From: Neocallimastix lanati (nom. inval.)
Taxonomy: Eukaryota > Neocallimastigomycota > Neocallimastigomycetes > Neocallimastigales > Neocallimastigaceae
Assembly (NCBI GenBank): GCA_016946835.1
Contig: JACVTC010000168.1
Location: 276,863 to 340,862 of the forward strand
Length of the DNA stretch: 64,000 bases
Direction of reading: 5' to 3'
Made by a program: the position numbers and the translations under genes. Under the pieces are notes generated by a model. That model saw nothing but the letters and a program-made list of their open reading frames with translations, searched no databases and was not told the origin of the DNA. How positions within the stretch are numbered: the stretch's first letter is position 1; every line of letters begins with the position of its first letter. Shown piece by piece: positions 23,753 through 37,527 of the stretch.

Positions 23753-25322
23753 CTTAAAATAAAGTTAATAATCTAAATCTTTTGTCTTCCCTTGAATTTG
23801 CCTAATATCATATCACACTTTATTTATTTATTTTAGAAAAGAAATTAAAATAAAGAAAAGAAAAAAAAAAAAAAAAAGAGCCAATTTGCTTTTTTTTTTA
23901 TTATTTTTTTTTATTTTTTTTTATTTTTATATTATTTTATTTTCATATTTATTCCAATAAAAAATAAAAAGTGTACAGTTTCATATATATATTTACTTTG
24001 TTTTATTTTTTTTTTGCTATTAATTATATCCCTTTTGTTATTACAATATCATTAAATTAATAGAAAAGAAAACATATAATATATAATATATAATATATAA
24101 TATAAAATCATATAAAATAATTAATATTAAGCTGATAATTACAAACAAATATATATATAAAAAGAATATCATAAAAATACAACAATAAACTTTGTAACTT
24201 AAATTAATTTATTAACTATGCAAATAAAATCATATAATATATGAATTTGGGGAAATTTTCTATATAGAAAAAAAAGTTAAAAATCAAAAATTTTTATAAT
24301 TCTATAAAATAGTTTAAAAGTAATATTATATATAATATTAAAGAAAACAAAGATTTTTATACAAATTGAAATATATTAAATATTTTCAATTATTAAGGTA
24401 ATTATAAATATAAAAACAATTTTTATATGAATATATATATTATTTTATTTTACACATACTATTTATATATGTCCAAGGGTATTGTTTTTAATAAATATTC
24501 ATTATTGAATATCTAATTAAAAGAAAGTAATTGATATGAATATAAAATAAAATAAAATAAAATAAAATATAAATAATAAGATATTAACTAAGACGATACA
24601 GATTAAATAAAATAAAATAGAATAAAATAAACAGTAAAGTAATATAAAAGAGTAAAGTATTAATAAAAAAAAAGTAAAATATTAAAATAAAAATAAAATA
24701 TTTAAAAAGTTTTAATAATAAATTAAACTATATTATATAAAGTAATAAAATAATACTGAAGTAATAAGAATAAAAGTTAAAGAAATGCTTTTCATTTTAT
24801 TTTCTTTTATTATAACTATCATAATAATGAAATTATAAAAGAATTTAAAATATATTTATATATTAATATTTAATAGATGTTATATTTAAAAAAAATAATA
24901 AAATATTTTTTTATATTAAAAAAAAAGAAAATAATATTTTTAGTTTTAATATAATATTTTTTGTCAAGTATTTCTCAGTATTTGTAAATAACAATAATAT
25001 ATATAATAAATAAAATTGAATATTAAAATATACCTATTCCAAAGAGTTATTTATTATATAAATTTAAAAATAAAAATGATATATTTAAAATAAATTAACT
25101 AACATATATTTATATATATATATATTTTTTTTCTATAAATATAATATTAAAATATATTTTCTTTCATTATTACTATTATTATTATTATATTATAAATATT
25201 TAAAGTAAAGTAAAATAAAATAAAATAAAATAAAAAGAAAAAAGAAAAGAGGAAAAAAAAAAATAATAATAATAAAATAAAATAAACTACATTTTATTGT
25301 ATAGAATATAGAGAAAAAAAAA

Positions 25323-27538
25323 ATGAGTGGGAGTAATAATAATAATATTTTAGAATTAGGGAAAATGTCAATCCCACCACCACCACCACCACAAACTAAT
25401 GATATTCAAGATATTACGAAATATGACGAGCATTTATTATTACCTAAGAGTCGTTCAGATACAATAAATTATAATAGCTGCTATAATTATACAATAACAA
25501 CATCAGATATTCCTTCTAATGATTATGATATACATCAATCCCCTCCGACAGAATTAACGCCAATTTTAAGTGGTCACCGAGTTCCTTTAAATGCTAAATC
25601 AAATAATATAGATATTTATATCTCAAATTCAATACAGCAGAATGATAAAAGAAAATATTCGATAAGGTCCTTATTTACACTTGATTTTGAACTGACGGCT
25701 GAAGTAAATTAATTTTTTTAACTAATTATATTTATATATATATAACAATAATAATAATAATAAAAAGGTTAATTTTAGTAAAAATATATATATATATATC
25801 GCTAACAACATATTCTTAAATATTCAATATTTAATAATAATAATAAAATATTATTATTATTTTTATAATTAGGCCTTACCATCACTTATTATATCAGTAA
25901 TAGGTTTAACTCTATCGGGTTGGTTATTAGATGTTGTTAAGGTATCCATTACATATAAAAATTTTTTTATAAAAAAAAATATCTATTTATATATATATAG
26001 AGAAATATAATTTTTATTTTATTTTTATAAAAACTATAATCTAATCATATCTAATTATTTAATATTATATATCATTTTATATAAAAATGATAATATATCT
26101 AAAAAAAAAAAAAAGAATTGGAGAATCTATAAAGCTATACCGGATTTAATTGTGTTGGTTCCAATTCTTTTAAATTTAAAGGGTAACCTAGAGATGAATC
26201 TGGCTTCTCGTCTCTCCACCGAATCCAATCTGGGCCATCTTGATAGCTATCGTATGGGCAGGGAAATTATTCTTGGTAATATGGTGGTATTACAGGCTCA
26301 GGCATTTATCGTGGGTTCCGTTTCTGGTTTATTTGCGTGGTTCATGGGTGGATTGTCACTTCATCATTTTGTGGGAATAGATAAGACCATCGTTCTAGTG
26401 ATTTCTTCTATTTTTTCGGCGTCTGTCTGTAGTTTTATTCTGTAAATAATTTAAATTATAAATAGTATATCTATCTCTATATAAATAATGTACTAGAAAA
26501 TTAATTATTATTATTTTTATTATAATTATTTTTTTTTTTTTTTATATTTTAATATTATAATTATTATTATTATTTTTAAAATGATACATATTTCAAAGTG
26601 GTACTATGGTATCTCTCATCATTATCTATAGTAAAAAATTTAAAATTAATCCTGATAATGTGGCGACTCCTTTAGCAGGTAAATTTTTTTTTTTTTTTTT
26701 TGTTAATTATTATTATTATTATTTTTTAAATATTAAAAATTTCAAGATTGTTATTTTCAATATTACTTTATATTAATATATATCTATATTTTTTTTAATT
26801 ATAAATTAAATCTTTATAATAATTTATACTCATCAAAAATCAATTTAAATATATGTATATATATATTTATTTAATTTTAAAATAAAACTGAAAAAAAAAA
26901 AAAAAAATTAATAGCAAGTATGGGTGATTTAGTGACCCTACTAGTTTTATCTCTCTGTGGTGATGCTTTAATCCAGTTGAAAGGTACCATTTTTAATGAC
27001 ATCCTCTTAATCATTTTAATTGCCCTCATTCCTGTCTGGTGTTATTTAGCTTTAAAAAATGAGGTAAAAAAAAAAATAAATTATGAAAATTCAATGCATT
27101 ATATATATATATATATAATTATATATTCATAAATAGAATTTAATTATTAATTAATTAACTTAATAATAATAATAATAATAATAATTATTATTAATTTGTT
27201 ATATATATAAATAAATAAATCTAATTTTTTTTTTATTAAAATTTAGTATGTTCATGATGTTTTATTTGAGGGTTGGGTTCCAATTTTTTCATCCTTAGTA
27301 ATAACCAGGTAAAAATAATATAAAAATAAAAATATAATATAATATAATAAATAAAGATGAATAAAATAAAATAAATGAAAATAAAAGAAATAAGTACAAG
27401 ATAAAATAAAATAAAATAAAATAAAGTAAAATAAAATAAAATAAAATAAAGTAAAATAAAATAAAATAAAATAAAATAAAATAAAATAAAATAAAATAAA
27501 AATTATTAATAAATTTATATTTATTTTATTTCTTTTTC

Positions 27539-27593
<55 letters not shown>

Positions 27594-28069
27594 TATTATT
27601 AATATTATTATTATTATTATTATTTTAATTTTATTTATATATTAATACTATTATTGTTTTATTATTAATTTTTTAATATATAAATAGTATTGCAGGTATT
27701 GTATTTGAAAAGCATATGGATTCCTACAAAGGTATTGCGGTCATTATGCCCGTACTTAACGGTATTGCCGGTAATATTGGTTCGTTGTATGTTAGTCGAC
27801 TTTCAACTGATTTGCATCTGAGAGTGGTGAAGGATTATTTGAAGACGTTCATTACCCTCTTTTGGATACATTTACCAACGGAATGGTTCTTCCTTCTTAT
27901 GGTGGAATTCTTTAAGCTGGGGGATACGAACGTCAGTGTCTTGTTCACCTTGGTCTACACAGCTATGAGTGTTTTATTGGTAAATAAAATAAAATAAAAA
28001 AAAAAAAAAAAGACTTTAACTCAATCTTTACTAATATTATAATTATAATATTAATAAAGATTGAGTTAA

Positions 28070-28103
<34 letters not shown>

Positions 28104-28343
28104 TTGAAATAATATATATATTTATATATAAATATTATAATAATATTTTTTATATTATTATTATTATTAGTATTATTATTATAAATTATTAATATTATTA
28201 TAATTAATTTTTTTTTTTTTAAATTATCAAAAATATTTTCTTTTTTCTTTTTTTTTTTTTTTTCGTTTTCTTTTCTTTTTTTTTTTTTCGTTTTCTTTTT
28301 TTTTTTTTTTTTTCGTTTTCTTTTTTTTTTTTTTAATAAAATA

Positions 28344-28406
<63 letters not shown>

Positions 28407-28622
28407 ATTTTTTTTAAGATGGTAATCATTTTATTCTTTGCTCATATGGCAACCCACTGGTTCTGGAATCATCATCTCAATCCAGATAACTACTGTTTAC
28501 CGACATTAACAGCGCTTTCTGACGTCCTCGGTACGATCTTCCTTGTCTATCAATACGATTTCCTTGCCTTCCTTGGGGATACCAGCAATACCATAGAACA
28601 GAAAAATTCATCGCATCATTAG
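25323..28622 (+). CDS. SLC41/MgtE-type Mg2+ transporter, eight exons
   Basis: Predicted exons: 25323-25703, 25873-25941, 26116-26441, 26599-26678, 26915-27063, 27247-27308, 27688-27979 and 28419-28622. All borders are GT-AG and phases fit, giving 520 residues. Residues 1-125 form a polar cytosolic N-terminus with a Pro run. Then follow two MgtE-like halves (PF01769): first half with a membrane segment at 128-150 and LKGNLEMNLASRLST at 171-185, then DNVATPLAASMGDL at 278-291; second half with MPVLNGIAGNIG at 376-387 and SRLST at 392-396, then membrane segments to PDNYCLPTLTALSD near the C-terminus. These are hallmark motifs of the eukaryotic SLC41 family, membrane proteins that move Mg2+ by channel-like flux or Na+ exchange. 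There is no N-terminal CBS domain as in bacterial MgtE. Several acceptors follow A-rich rather than pyrimidine-rich DNA (for example at 26115). The exon 3 start is the least certain. Confidence 0.87.
27336..27500 (+). repeat. (AAAAT)n pentanucleotide repeat in intron 6
   Basis: Long AAAAT repeat within the intron 27309-27687, followed by TTTTC repeats and a poly-T tract (about 27535-27590) before the acceptor. Confidence 0.88.
28012..28074 (+). repeat. Near-perfect hairpin in intron 7
   Basis: Left arm GACTTTAACTCAATCTTTAC (28012-28031) and its continuation pair with the right arm ending in ATTGAGTTAAAGTTT (to 28074). Stem arms are about 28-30 bp with very few mismatches and almost no loop. 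The hairpin is bordered by poly-A on both sides. It may be the scar of a small fold-back element or an intronic RNA structure. Confidence 0.85.
28250..28400 (+). repeat. TTTTCG-interrupted poly-T in intron 7
   Basis: Poly-T tracts with three regularly spaced TTTCGTTTTC interruptions, then about 46 T residues ending shortly before the exon 8 acceptor TTTTTAAG (28411-28418). Confidence 0.8.
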
Positions 28623-28633
28623 TTTTTTTTCTT

Positions 28634-28664
<31 letters not shown>

Positions 28665-29228
28665 TAATAACAATATATTATAAAAAATTATAGAAAAAAA
28701 ATAGTATATATATATATATTTATTTTTTATAATTAATTTATATATATATGTTATATTTAATAGCAAACAACAACAACAAAAAAAAAAAAAAAAAAAAAAA
28801 AGATATTTTTCTTTTTAAATTAATGATCATTAATAATAATAGTAATAATAACAATGATAATGATATTATTAAATCATTAAGAAAAACAAAAAACATATAA
28901 AAAAAAAAAAATTAAAAAAAAAAATAAATAAATAAATAATAATAACCTATAATATTATTATTTAATTATTTTTTTATTTATTTATTTAATTCATTTTATT
29001 ATTATTATTATTAATATGCAATATTTCATCAATTTATTACATAATTAATTAATATAATTATTTATAAAATACATTTATGCTATATATATACAAGATAATC
29101 ATTAATTATTTTATTTAAAACTATTTAAAATAGAATAAAAAAAAAAAAAAAAAAAAAAAAAAAGTATTAAAAAAAATATAAAAATAAAAATATAATATAA
29201 TAGATATATAAAATAATAGAAAAAAAAA

Positions 29229-29260
<32 letters not shown>

Positions 29261-29692
29261 AAAAAAAAATTCAAAATCTCTTATAATGAAAAAAAATGGA
29301 TACATCTTTTTTTTTTTTATTTTAATTTCACATTTAAATTAAATTATTAAATTACTTAGTTAAAAAAAAAAAAAAAGTAATGATAAAAATGTAATTATTG
29401 TTGGTTCGTAATATTAACTCTTTAAGTCAGACTATTTTATATTGATTAATTTTTTTTTTTTGTACAATTAAAAATTTTTTTTATATATTCAAATATTTTA
29501 TTTAAATTAAGATAATAATATTTTTTCTTAATTTAAATTTATTAATATAATATAATATATATTTAATAATAAAAATTTAATTATAAAAAATATTTTCTTT
29601 TATAAATATATTTTAAAATTTTATATATTAATATTATTAATATTAAATAAGTATTTTAATATATTTCTAAATTATTCAAATATATCATATAA

Positions 29693-29730
<38 letters not shown>

Positions 29731-30073
29731 ATTTTTATTATAATATTAAAAAATTTAATTTCATTGAAAATATTTATTTATTATTTTTATTTTCGTTTTT
29801 AATACTTTATTTAGTTTTATTAAATATTATTTTTTTTTTACATTTTAATTATTTCTAAAGTGTTATGGTACATAAAAAATAATCAAATTTATAAAATATA
29901 ATTTTTCAAAATAATAATTTTAATTATTTTTTAATTTTATACTATTTAACTTCAACTTATTTTTATATAATTAAATTTATTCTATTTAAATTACAATAAA
30001 CTTTATATATTATTTAAAATATTATATTGATTATTAATAATACTATTTTTTATTTAGTAATTTGATCAGCTTA
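28623..30073. other. Core/right-array boundary
   Basis: 28623-29350 is unique, homopolymer-rich DNA after the transporter gene. From about 29350 (near TTACTTAGTTAAAAAAAA) the sequence becomes the downstream half of the lyase repeat unit, as seen again at 31975, 34590, 37170 and 45720. This marks the inner edge of the - strand array. It includes a poly-A tract at about 29694-29729. Confidence 0.7.
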
Positions 30074-30865
30074 TTAACAGACACAAGAAGAAATATTATT
30101 GGATTCACATTTTCTTTCAAGTTTAGTTGGTTCTTTGCCATTTTTGTTACCTTTGAAGAGTTGACAGACATGTCCTTTGTTGATTTTAACATTCTTTAAG
30201 GTGGCCGTATCTCCAAAATTCTTATTGATTCCAACAAGCGTATTGACATTAGTAGCTGTAACATTAGTCATGACTACTGCACGTTTACCTTGATAGCCAC
30301 TCTTACAATTACCACAGGCACGATAAAGTTTTCCAGAATTACGAACATCAAAGTTTGAAATGTAGACTGTTCCTGCTGAATTATGTTGAATAATTTTATC
30401 ACTTCCATTCTTGGCACCTCCTCCCTTAACATAAAATTTAGCATTAGGATTGGTGCTCTTTTCGAAAGTTAAAGCATCTTCACAAACATCTTCCCACCAT
30501 ACATTTTCAACCGTACAACCATCACTAATACAATGAACATGTTCCTTAGAATTGGCACCGAGAATTACATTCTTTAAGGTAGCTCCCTTTTCTAAAATGA
30601 AAACAGCATCCTTAGTACCACCTTCAATCTTAGTACAATCACCAAGACCCTTTTGACCACGATCATATCTTACCCATTGATTATTATTTTTCTTAAAACC
30701 ATCGAAGGTTTGACCCGCCTTAACATAGATAGGAGCCTTATTACTAATAGTTTTCTTTGCGGTAGGCCAAGAAGCTCTCTTTTCTAAAACGGAACTTTCT
30801 TCTAAAGGAGCCGCAATGGCTAAAGAAGCCATAACCAAACAAGATAAAATACCTGATAATTTCAT
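30074..30865 (-). CDS. Secreted pectate lyase, family PL3 (copy 5, one residue short)
   Basis: First - strand copy. The final lysine codon AAA has become TAA, so the chain ends SSCVC at residue 263. The rest is identical to copy 8 at protein level. Loss of a terminal lysine after the last cysteine is unlikely to hurt the enzyme. Exact promoter palindrome at 30892-30911, 26 bp before the ATG. Confidence 0.92.
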   Translation of the reverse strand: MKLSGILSCLVMASLAIAAPLEESSVLEKRASWPTAKKTISNKAPIYVKAGQTFDGFKKNNNQWVRYDRGQKGLGDCTKIEGGTKDAVFILEKGATLKNVILGANSKEHVHCISDGCTVENVWWEDVCEDALTFEKSTNPNAKFYVKGGGAKNGSDKIIQHNSAGTVYISNFDVRNSGKLYRACGNCKSGYQGKRAVVMTNVTATNVNTLVGINKNFGDTATLKNVKINKGHVCQLFKGNKNGKEPTKLERKCESNNISSCVC

Positions 30866-32683
30866 TTTTTTTTTATTATGGTTATTATTTTTTAATATTT
30901 ATAAATATTAACTATAATAATATTTATGTAATCTTTTCTTAATATTAATTTTATTACAATATTACAATTATTTATTTAATTGTAATTACTTTAATTTTTT
31001 TATAATACAAAATAATATTTATTGACAATTCATAAACGAAGAAGAGATTTATTCCATTATTTATATTTTTTTGAAATTATTATTTTAAAATTATTAATAA
31101 TAATATTATTAATATTATTTTTTTAATCAATTATTATTCTAAAATCATTAAATAATAAAATATTAATATTATATATTTTTTTTCATAATAAATATTAATA
31201 ATTATATTTAATAATAATAATTATTAGAATTGAAACAATGGAGAATATTTTAAATTTAAAATAATAATATTAAAATATTTTTAAAAAAGTTAATTAATTT
31301 CATTTATGAAATATTATTTTAATTAACTAAAAATAATAATTCATATAATTAAATTTTTCATATATCATAATAATAATATATTTTTGTATTTTACAATAGA
31401 ATATTTTATTTTTATATTTTATTTTTTAATCAATTAATATATTAAAATTTTAATATTATCGTTAATACGTTAATAATTATAAAGAATTTATATTTGTTTA
31501 TTTTATTATTAAATGGAATATTATAAGAACTAAATTAAATAATATTATAATAAACTAAATAAACTATAAAAATAATTAATAATTAATACATAATATACTC
31601 AAAAACTACGGATTTTTTTTATTTAAACAATGAGAAACAAATTTTTATGTTTATTATTTCTAAAATTTATAAATTATTATTTAGTATTATTAATATTAAT
31701 TATTAATAAATATTTTTTAAATAATAATATTATTATATTTTTATTAATATAAATATCAAAACAATTTTTTATTAATAAAATTATTCCATTTAATTATAAA
31801 ATTTTATCCCAAGAAATTTTAATATTTAATTTACATTATTTTTAATAATTTTTAATAATAATATTTATTTTAATAAAAATAATAATAGTTATAATAATAT
31901 TTATATAAATAACAATATTATCATTACCATTACCTTTATTTATATAAAATAATTAAATAAATCTTAAGTAATATCATTTAGTTAAAAAAAATAAAGTGAT
32001 AATAAAAATATAATTATTGTTGGTTTGTAATATTAAATCTTTTAAGTAATACTATTTTATCTAATTTATACTAATTAATTTTTTTTTTTTTTTTTACAAA
32101 TAAAAATTTTTAAATATTCATTTATTTTATTTAAATTAAATAATATCATATTTTTTTATTTAAAATTATTATTATAATATAATATATATTTATAATAAAA
32201 ATTTAATTATAAAAAATATTTTCTTTTATAAATATATTTTAAAATTTTATATATTAATATTATTAATATTAAATAAGTATTTTAGTATATTTCTAAATTA
32301 TTTAAATATATCATATAACAAAAAAAAAAAAAAAAAAAAAACATTTTTATTATAATATTTAAAATTTAATTTCATTGAAAATATTTATTTATTATTTTTA
32401 TTTTCATTTTTAATACTTTATTTAAATTTATTAAATGTTATTTTTTTTTACATTTTAATTATTTCTAAAGAGTTATGGTACATGAAAAATAATCAAATTT
32501 ATAAAATATAATTTTTCAAAATAAGAATTTTTTAAATTATTTATTAATTTTATAATATTTAACTTCAATTAATTTTTATATAATTAAATTTATTCTATTT
32601 AAATTATAAACAATTTTAAATATTATTAAAAATATTATATTTATTATTAATAATACTATTTTTTATTTATTAATTTGATTAGT
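30866..32683. repeat. Spacer between copies 5 and 6
   Basis: Standard spacer of the right array: upstream block of copy 5 (30866 to about 31320), a shared middle, then the downstream half of copy 6. Compared with spacers 6/7 and 7/8 it differs by small indels and scattered substitutions. No gene. Confidence 0.8.
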
Positions 32684-33478
32684 TTATTTACAGACACAAG
32701 AAGAAATATTATTGGATTCACATTTTCTTTCAAGTTTAGTTGGTTCTTTTCCATTTTTGTTACCTTTGAAGAGTTGACAGACATGTCCCTTGTTGATTTT
32801 AACATTCTTCAAAGTGGCCGTATCTCCAAAATTCTTATTGATTCCAACAAGCGTATTGACATTAGTAGCTGTAACATTAGTCATGACTACTGCACGTTTT
32901 CCTTGATAGCCACTCTTACAATTACCACAGGCACGATAAAGCTTACCGGAATTACGAACATCAAAGTTTGAAATGTAAACTGTTCCTGCTGAATTATGTT
33001 GAATAATTTTATCACTTCCATTCTTGGCACCTCCTCCTTTAACATAGAATTTAGCATTAGGATTGGTACTCTTTTCGAAAGTTAAAGCATCTTCACAAAC
33101 ATCTTCCCACCATACATTTTCAACAGTACATCCATCACTAATACAATGAACATGTTCCTTAGAATTGGCACCGAGAATGACATTCTTTAAGGTGGCTCCC
33201 TTTTCTAAAATGAAAACAGCATCTTTGGTACCACCTTCAATCTTGGTACAATCACCGAGACCCTTTTGACCACGATCATATCTTACCCATTGATTATTAT
33301 TTTTCTTAAAACCATCGAAGGTTTGACCGGCTTTAACATAGATAGGAGCCTTATTACTAATAGTTTTCTTTGCGGTAGGCCAAGAAGCTCTTTTTTCTAA
33401 AACCGAACCTTCTTCTAAAGGAGCCGCAATGGCTAAAGAAGCCATTACCAAACAAGATAAAATACCAGATAATTTCAT
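32684..33478 (-). CDS. Secreted pectate lyase, family PL3 (copy 6)
   Basis: 264 residues, all inferred key residues present, G24 form. The protein appears identical to copy 7, while the DNA differs at a few synonymous sites. Exact palindrome at 33503-33522, 24 bp upstream of the start. An antisense open frame over its 3' end is only a shadow. Confidence 0.93.
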   Translation of the reverse strand: MKLSGILSCLVMASLAIAAPLEEGSVLEKRASWPTAKKTISNKAPIYVKAGQTFDGFKKNNNQWVRYDRGQKGLGDCTKIEGGTKDAVFILEKGATLKNVILGANSKEHVHCISDGCTVENVWWEDVCEDALTFEKSTNPNAKFYVKGGGAKNGSDKIIQHNSAGTVYISNFDVRNSGKLYRACGNCKSGYQGKRAVVMTNVTATNVNTLVGINKNFGDTATLKNVKINKGHVCQLFKGNKNGKEPTKLERKCESNNISSCVCK

Positions 33479-35260
33479 TTTTTTTATTATGGTTTTTATT
33501 TATTAATATTTATAAATATTAATTATAATAATATTATATAAACTTTTCTTAATATTAATTTTATTACAATATTACAATTATTTATTTAATTGTAATTATT
33601 TTATTTTTTTTATAATACAAAATAATATTTATTGACAATTAATAAAAGAAGAAGAGATTTATTCCATTATTTATATTTTTTTGAAATTATTATTTTAAAA
33701 TTATTAAAAATAATATTATTAATAATATTTTTTTAATCAAATATTATTCTAAAATCATTAAATAATAAAATATTTATATTATTAATTTTTTTTTATAATA
33801 AATATTAATAATTATATTTAATAATGATAATTATTAAAATTGAAACAATGGAGAATATTTTAAATTTAAAATAATAATATTCAAATATTTTTAATTATGA
33901 AATATTATTTTAATTAACTAAAAATAATAATTCATATAATTAAATTTTTCATTTATCATAATAATAATATATTTTCGTATTTTACAATAGATTATTTTTT
34001 TTTTATATTTTATTTTTTAATCAATTAATATATTAAAGTTTAAATATTACCGTTAATAAATCTTACGAATTTATATTTGTTTATTTTATTATTATATGAA
34101 GTATTATAAGAAATAAAAAAAATAATATTATAATAAATTAAATAAACTATAAAAATAATTAATAATGAATATATAATATATTCAAAAATTACGGATTTTT
34201 TTTATTTAAACAATGAGAAACAAATTTTTATGTTTATTATTTCTAAAATTTATAAATTATTATTTAGTATTATTAGTATTAATTATTACTAAATATTTTT
34301 TTAAATAATAATATTATTATATTTTTATTAAAATAAATATCAAAACAATTTTTATATTAATAAAATTATTCCATTTAATAATAAAATTTTATCCCATGAA
34401 ATTTAAATATTTAATTTACATTCACTTTAATATTTTTAATAATAATATTTATTTTAATAATAATATTATAATAATTATAATAATATTTATATAAATAACA
34501 ATATTATCATTACCATTATTATAATTATTAATATTAGTATACCTTGTTTATTTAAAAATAATTATATAAATTTCAAATAATATTATTTAGTTAAAAAAAA
34601 GAAAGTGATAATAAAAATATAATTATTGTTAGTTCGTAATAATAACTTTTTTAGTAATACTGTTTTATACAGATTAATTTTTGTTTTTTACAATTAAAAA
34701 TTTTTTATATATTCAAATATTTTATTTAAATTAAAATAATAATATATTTCATTAATTTGAATTATTATTATAATAATATTTTATTATAATAAAAATTTAA
34801 TTATAAAAAATATTTTCTTTCATAAATATATTTTAAAATTAAATATATTAATATTATTAACATTAAATAAATATTTTAGTATATTATAAAAATATTTAAA
34901 TATATCATATAATAAAAAAAAAAACATTTTTATTAAAAAATTTAATTTCATTGAAAATATTTATTTATAATTTTAATTTTCGTTTTTAATACTTTATTTA
35001 ATTTTATTAAGTATTATTATTTTTTTTTACATTTTAATTATTTCTAAAGTGTTATGGTACATGAATAATAATAAATATTATAAAATATAATTATTCAAAA
35101 TAAGAATTTTTAATTATTTTTTAATTTTATACTATTTAACTTCAACTTATTTTTATATAATTAAATTTATTCAATTTAAAGTATAATCAACTTTATATAT
35201 TATTTAAAATATTATATTTATTATTAATAATACTATTTTTTATTTAGTAATTTGATTATT
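33479..35260. repeat. Spacer between copies 6 and 7
   Basis: Same organisation as the other right-array spacers; noncoding. It lacks a stretch present in neighbours around 33890 (a deletion near the TTTCATTTATGAAATATT motif), a deletion it shares with the block upstream of copy 8 near 39115. Confidence 0.75.
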
Positions 35261-36055
35261 TTATTTACAGACACAAGAAGAAATATTATTGGATTCACAT
35301 TTTCTTTCAAGTTTAGTTGGTTCTTTGCCATTTTTGTTACCTTTGAAGAGTTGACAAACATGTCCTTTGTTGATTTTAACATTTTTTAAAGTAGCAGTAT
35401 CTCCAAAATTCTTATTGATTCCAACAAGCGTATTGACATTAGTAGCTGTAACATTAGTCATGACTACTGCACGTTTACCTTGATAGCCACTCTTACAATT
35501 ACCACAAGCACGATAAAGTTTTCCGGAATTACGAACATCAAAGTTTGAAATGTAAACTGTTCCGGCTGAATTATGTTGAATAATTTTATCACTTCCATTC
35601 TTGGCACCTCCTCCTTTAACATAGAATTTGGCATTAGGATTGGTACTCTTTTCGAAAGTTAAAGCATCTTCACAAACATCTTCCCACCATACATTTTCAA
35701 CCGTACAACCATCACTAATACAATGAACATGTTCCTTAGAATTGGCACCGAGAATGACATTCTTTAAGGTGGCTCCCTTTTCTAAAATGAAAACAGCATC
35801 TTTGGTACCACCTTCAATCTTGGTACAATCACCGAGACCCTTTTGACCACGATCATATCTTACCCATTGATTATTATTTTTCTTAAAACCATCGAAGGTT
35901 TGACCGGCCTTAACATAGATAGGAGCCTTATTACTAATAGTTTTCTTTGCGGTAGGCCAAGAAGCTCTCTTTTCTAAAACCGAACCTTCTTCTAAAGGAG
36001 CCGCAATGGCTAAAGAAGCCATTACCAAACAAGATAAAATACCAGATAATTTCAT
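35261..36055 (-). CDS. Secreted pectate lyase, family PL3 (copy 7)
   Basis: 264 residues, protein sequence the same as copy 6 including G24, K215, I228, K230 and K238. Small synonymous differences include AAAGTAGCAGTATC near 35386 where its neighbours read AAGGTGGCCGTATC (- strand view). Exact palindrome at 36081-36100. Confidence 0.93.
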   Translation of the reverse strand: MKLSGILSCLVMASLAIAAPLEEGSVLEKRASWPTAKKTISNKAPIYVKAGQTFDGFKKNNNQWVRYDRGQKGLGDCTKIEGGTKDAVFILEKGATLKNVILGANSKEHVHCISDGCTVENVWWEDVCEDALTFEKSTNPNAKFYVKGGGAKNGSDKIIQHNSAGTVYISNFDVRNSGKLYRACGNCKSGYQGKRAVVMTNVTATNVNTLVGINKNFGDTATLKNVKINKGHVCQLFKGNKNGKEPTKLERKCESNNISSCVCK

Positions 36056-37493
36056 TTTTTTTTACTATGGTTTTTATTTATTAATATTTATAAATATTAA
36101 CTATAATAATATTTATGTAATCTTTTCTTAATATTAATTTTATTACAATATTACAATTATTTATTTAATTGTAATTATTTTATTTTTTTTTTTATAATAC
36201 AAAATAATATTTATTGACAATTCATAAACGAAGAAGAGATTTATTCCATTATTTATATTTTTTTGAAATTATTATTTTAAAATTATTAAAAATAATATTA
36301 TTAATACTATTTTTTTAATCAATTATTATTCTAAAATCATTAAATAATAAAATATTAATATTATATATTTTTTTTCATAATAAATATTAATAATTATATT
36401 TAATAATAATAATTATTAGAATTGAAACAATGGAGAATATTTTAAATTTAAAATAATAATATTAAAATATTTTTAAAAAAGTTAATTAATTTCATTTATG
36501 AAATATTATTTTAATTAACTAAAAATAATAATTCATATAATTAAATTTTTTCATTTATCATAATAATAATATATTTTCGTATTTTACAATAGATTATTTT
36601 TTTTTTATTTTTTTTTTTAATATATTAAAATTTTAATATTACCGTTAATAAATCTTACGAATTTATATTTGTTTATTTTATTATTAGATGGAATATTATA
36701 AAAACTAAATTAAATAATATTAAATAAACTATAAAAATAATTAATAATTAATACATAATATATTCAAAAACTACGGATTTTTTTTATTTAAAAAATGAGA
36801 AACAAATTTTTATGTTTATTATTTCTAAAATTTATAAATTATTATTTAGTATTATTAATATTAATTATTAATAAATATTTTTTTAAATAATAATATTATT
36901 ATATTTTTATTAATATAAATATCAAAACAATTTTTTATTAATGAAATTATTCCATTTAATAATAAAATTTTATCCCATGAAATTTAAATATTTAATTTAC
37001 ATTCACTTTAATATTTTTAATAATAATATTTATTTTAATAAAAATAATAATAGTTATAATAATATTTATATAAATAACAATATTATCATTACCATTACTA
37101 TAATTATTATTAATATTAATATCCCTTATTTATATAAAAATAATTATTTAAATCTCAAGTAATATTATTTAGTTAAAAAAAAAGAAAGTAATAATAAAAA
37201 TATAATTATTGTTTATTCTTAATATTAATTCTTTAAGTAATAATGTTTTATACTGATTAATTTTTATTTTGCAATTAAAAAATTTTTATATATTCAAATA
37301 TTTTATTTAAATTAAGATAACAATATATTTCATTAATTTGAATTATTATTATAATAATATTTTATTATAATAAAATTTAATTATGAAAAATATTTTCTTT
37401 CATAAATATATTTTAAAATTATATATATTAATATTATTAATATTAAATAAATATTTTAGTATATTTCTAAATTATTTAAATATATCATATAAC

Positions 37494-37527
<34 letters not shown>

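Noticed and set aside
29111-29305. - strand Phe/Ile/Tyr-rich frame
   Set aside because: Poly-A/poly-T artefact in intergenic DNA; the same reasoning applies to the frame at 11835-12056.
32675-32971. 98-codon frame antisense to pectate lyase copy 6
   Set aside because: Shadow of the lyase coding strand; not kept open as a separate gene in the other copies.
36941-37162. Asn/Ile-rich frame in spacer 7/8
   Set aside because: AAT-rich spacer DNA with no conservation of the frame in sister spacers.
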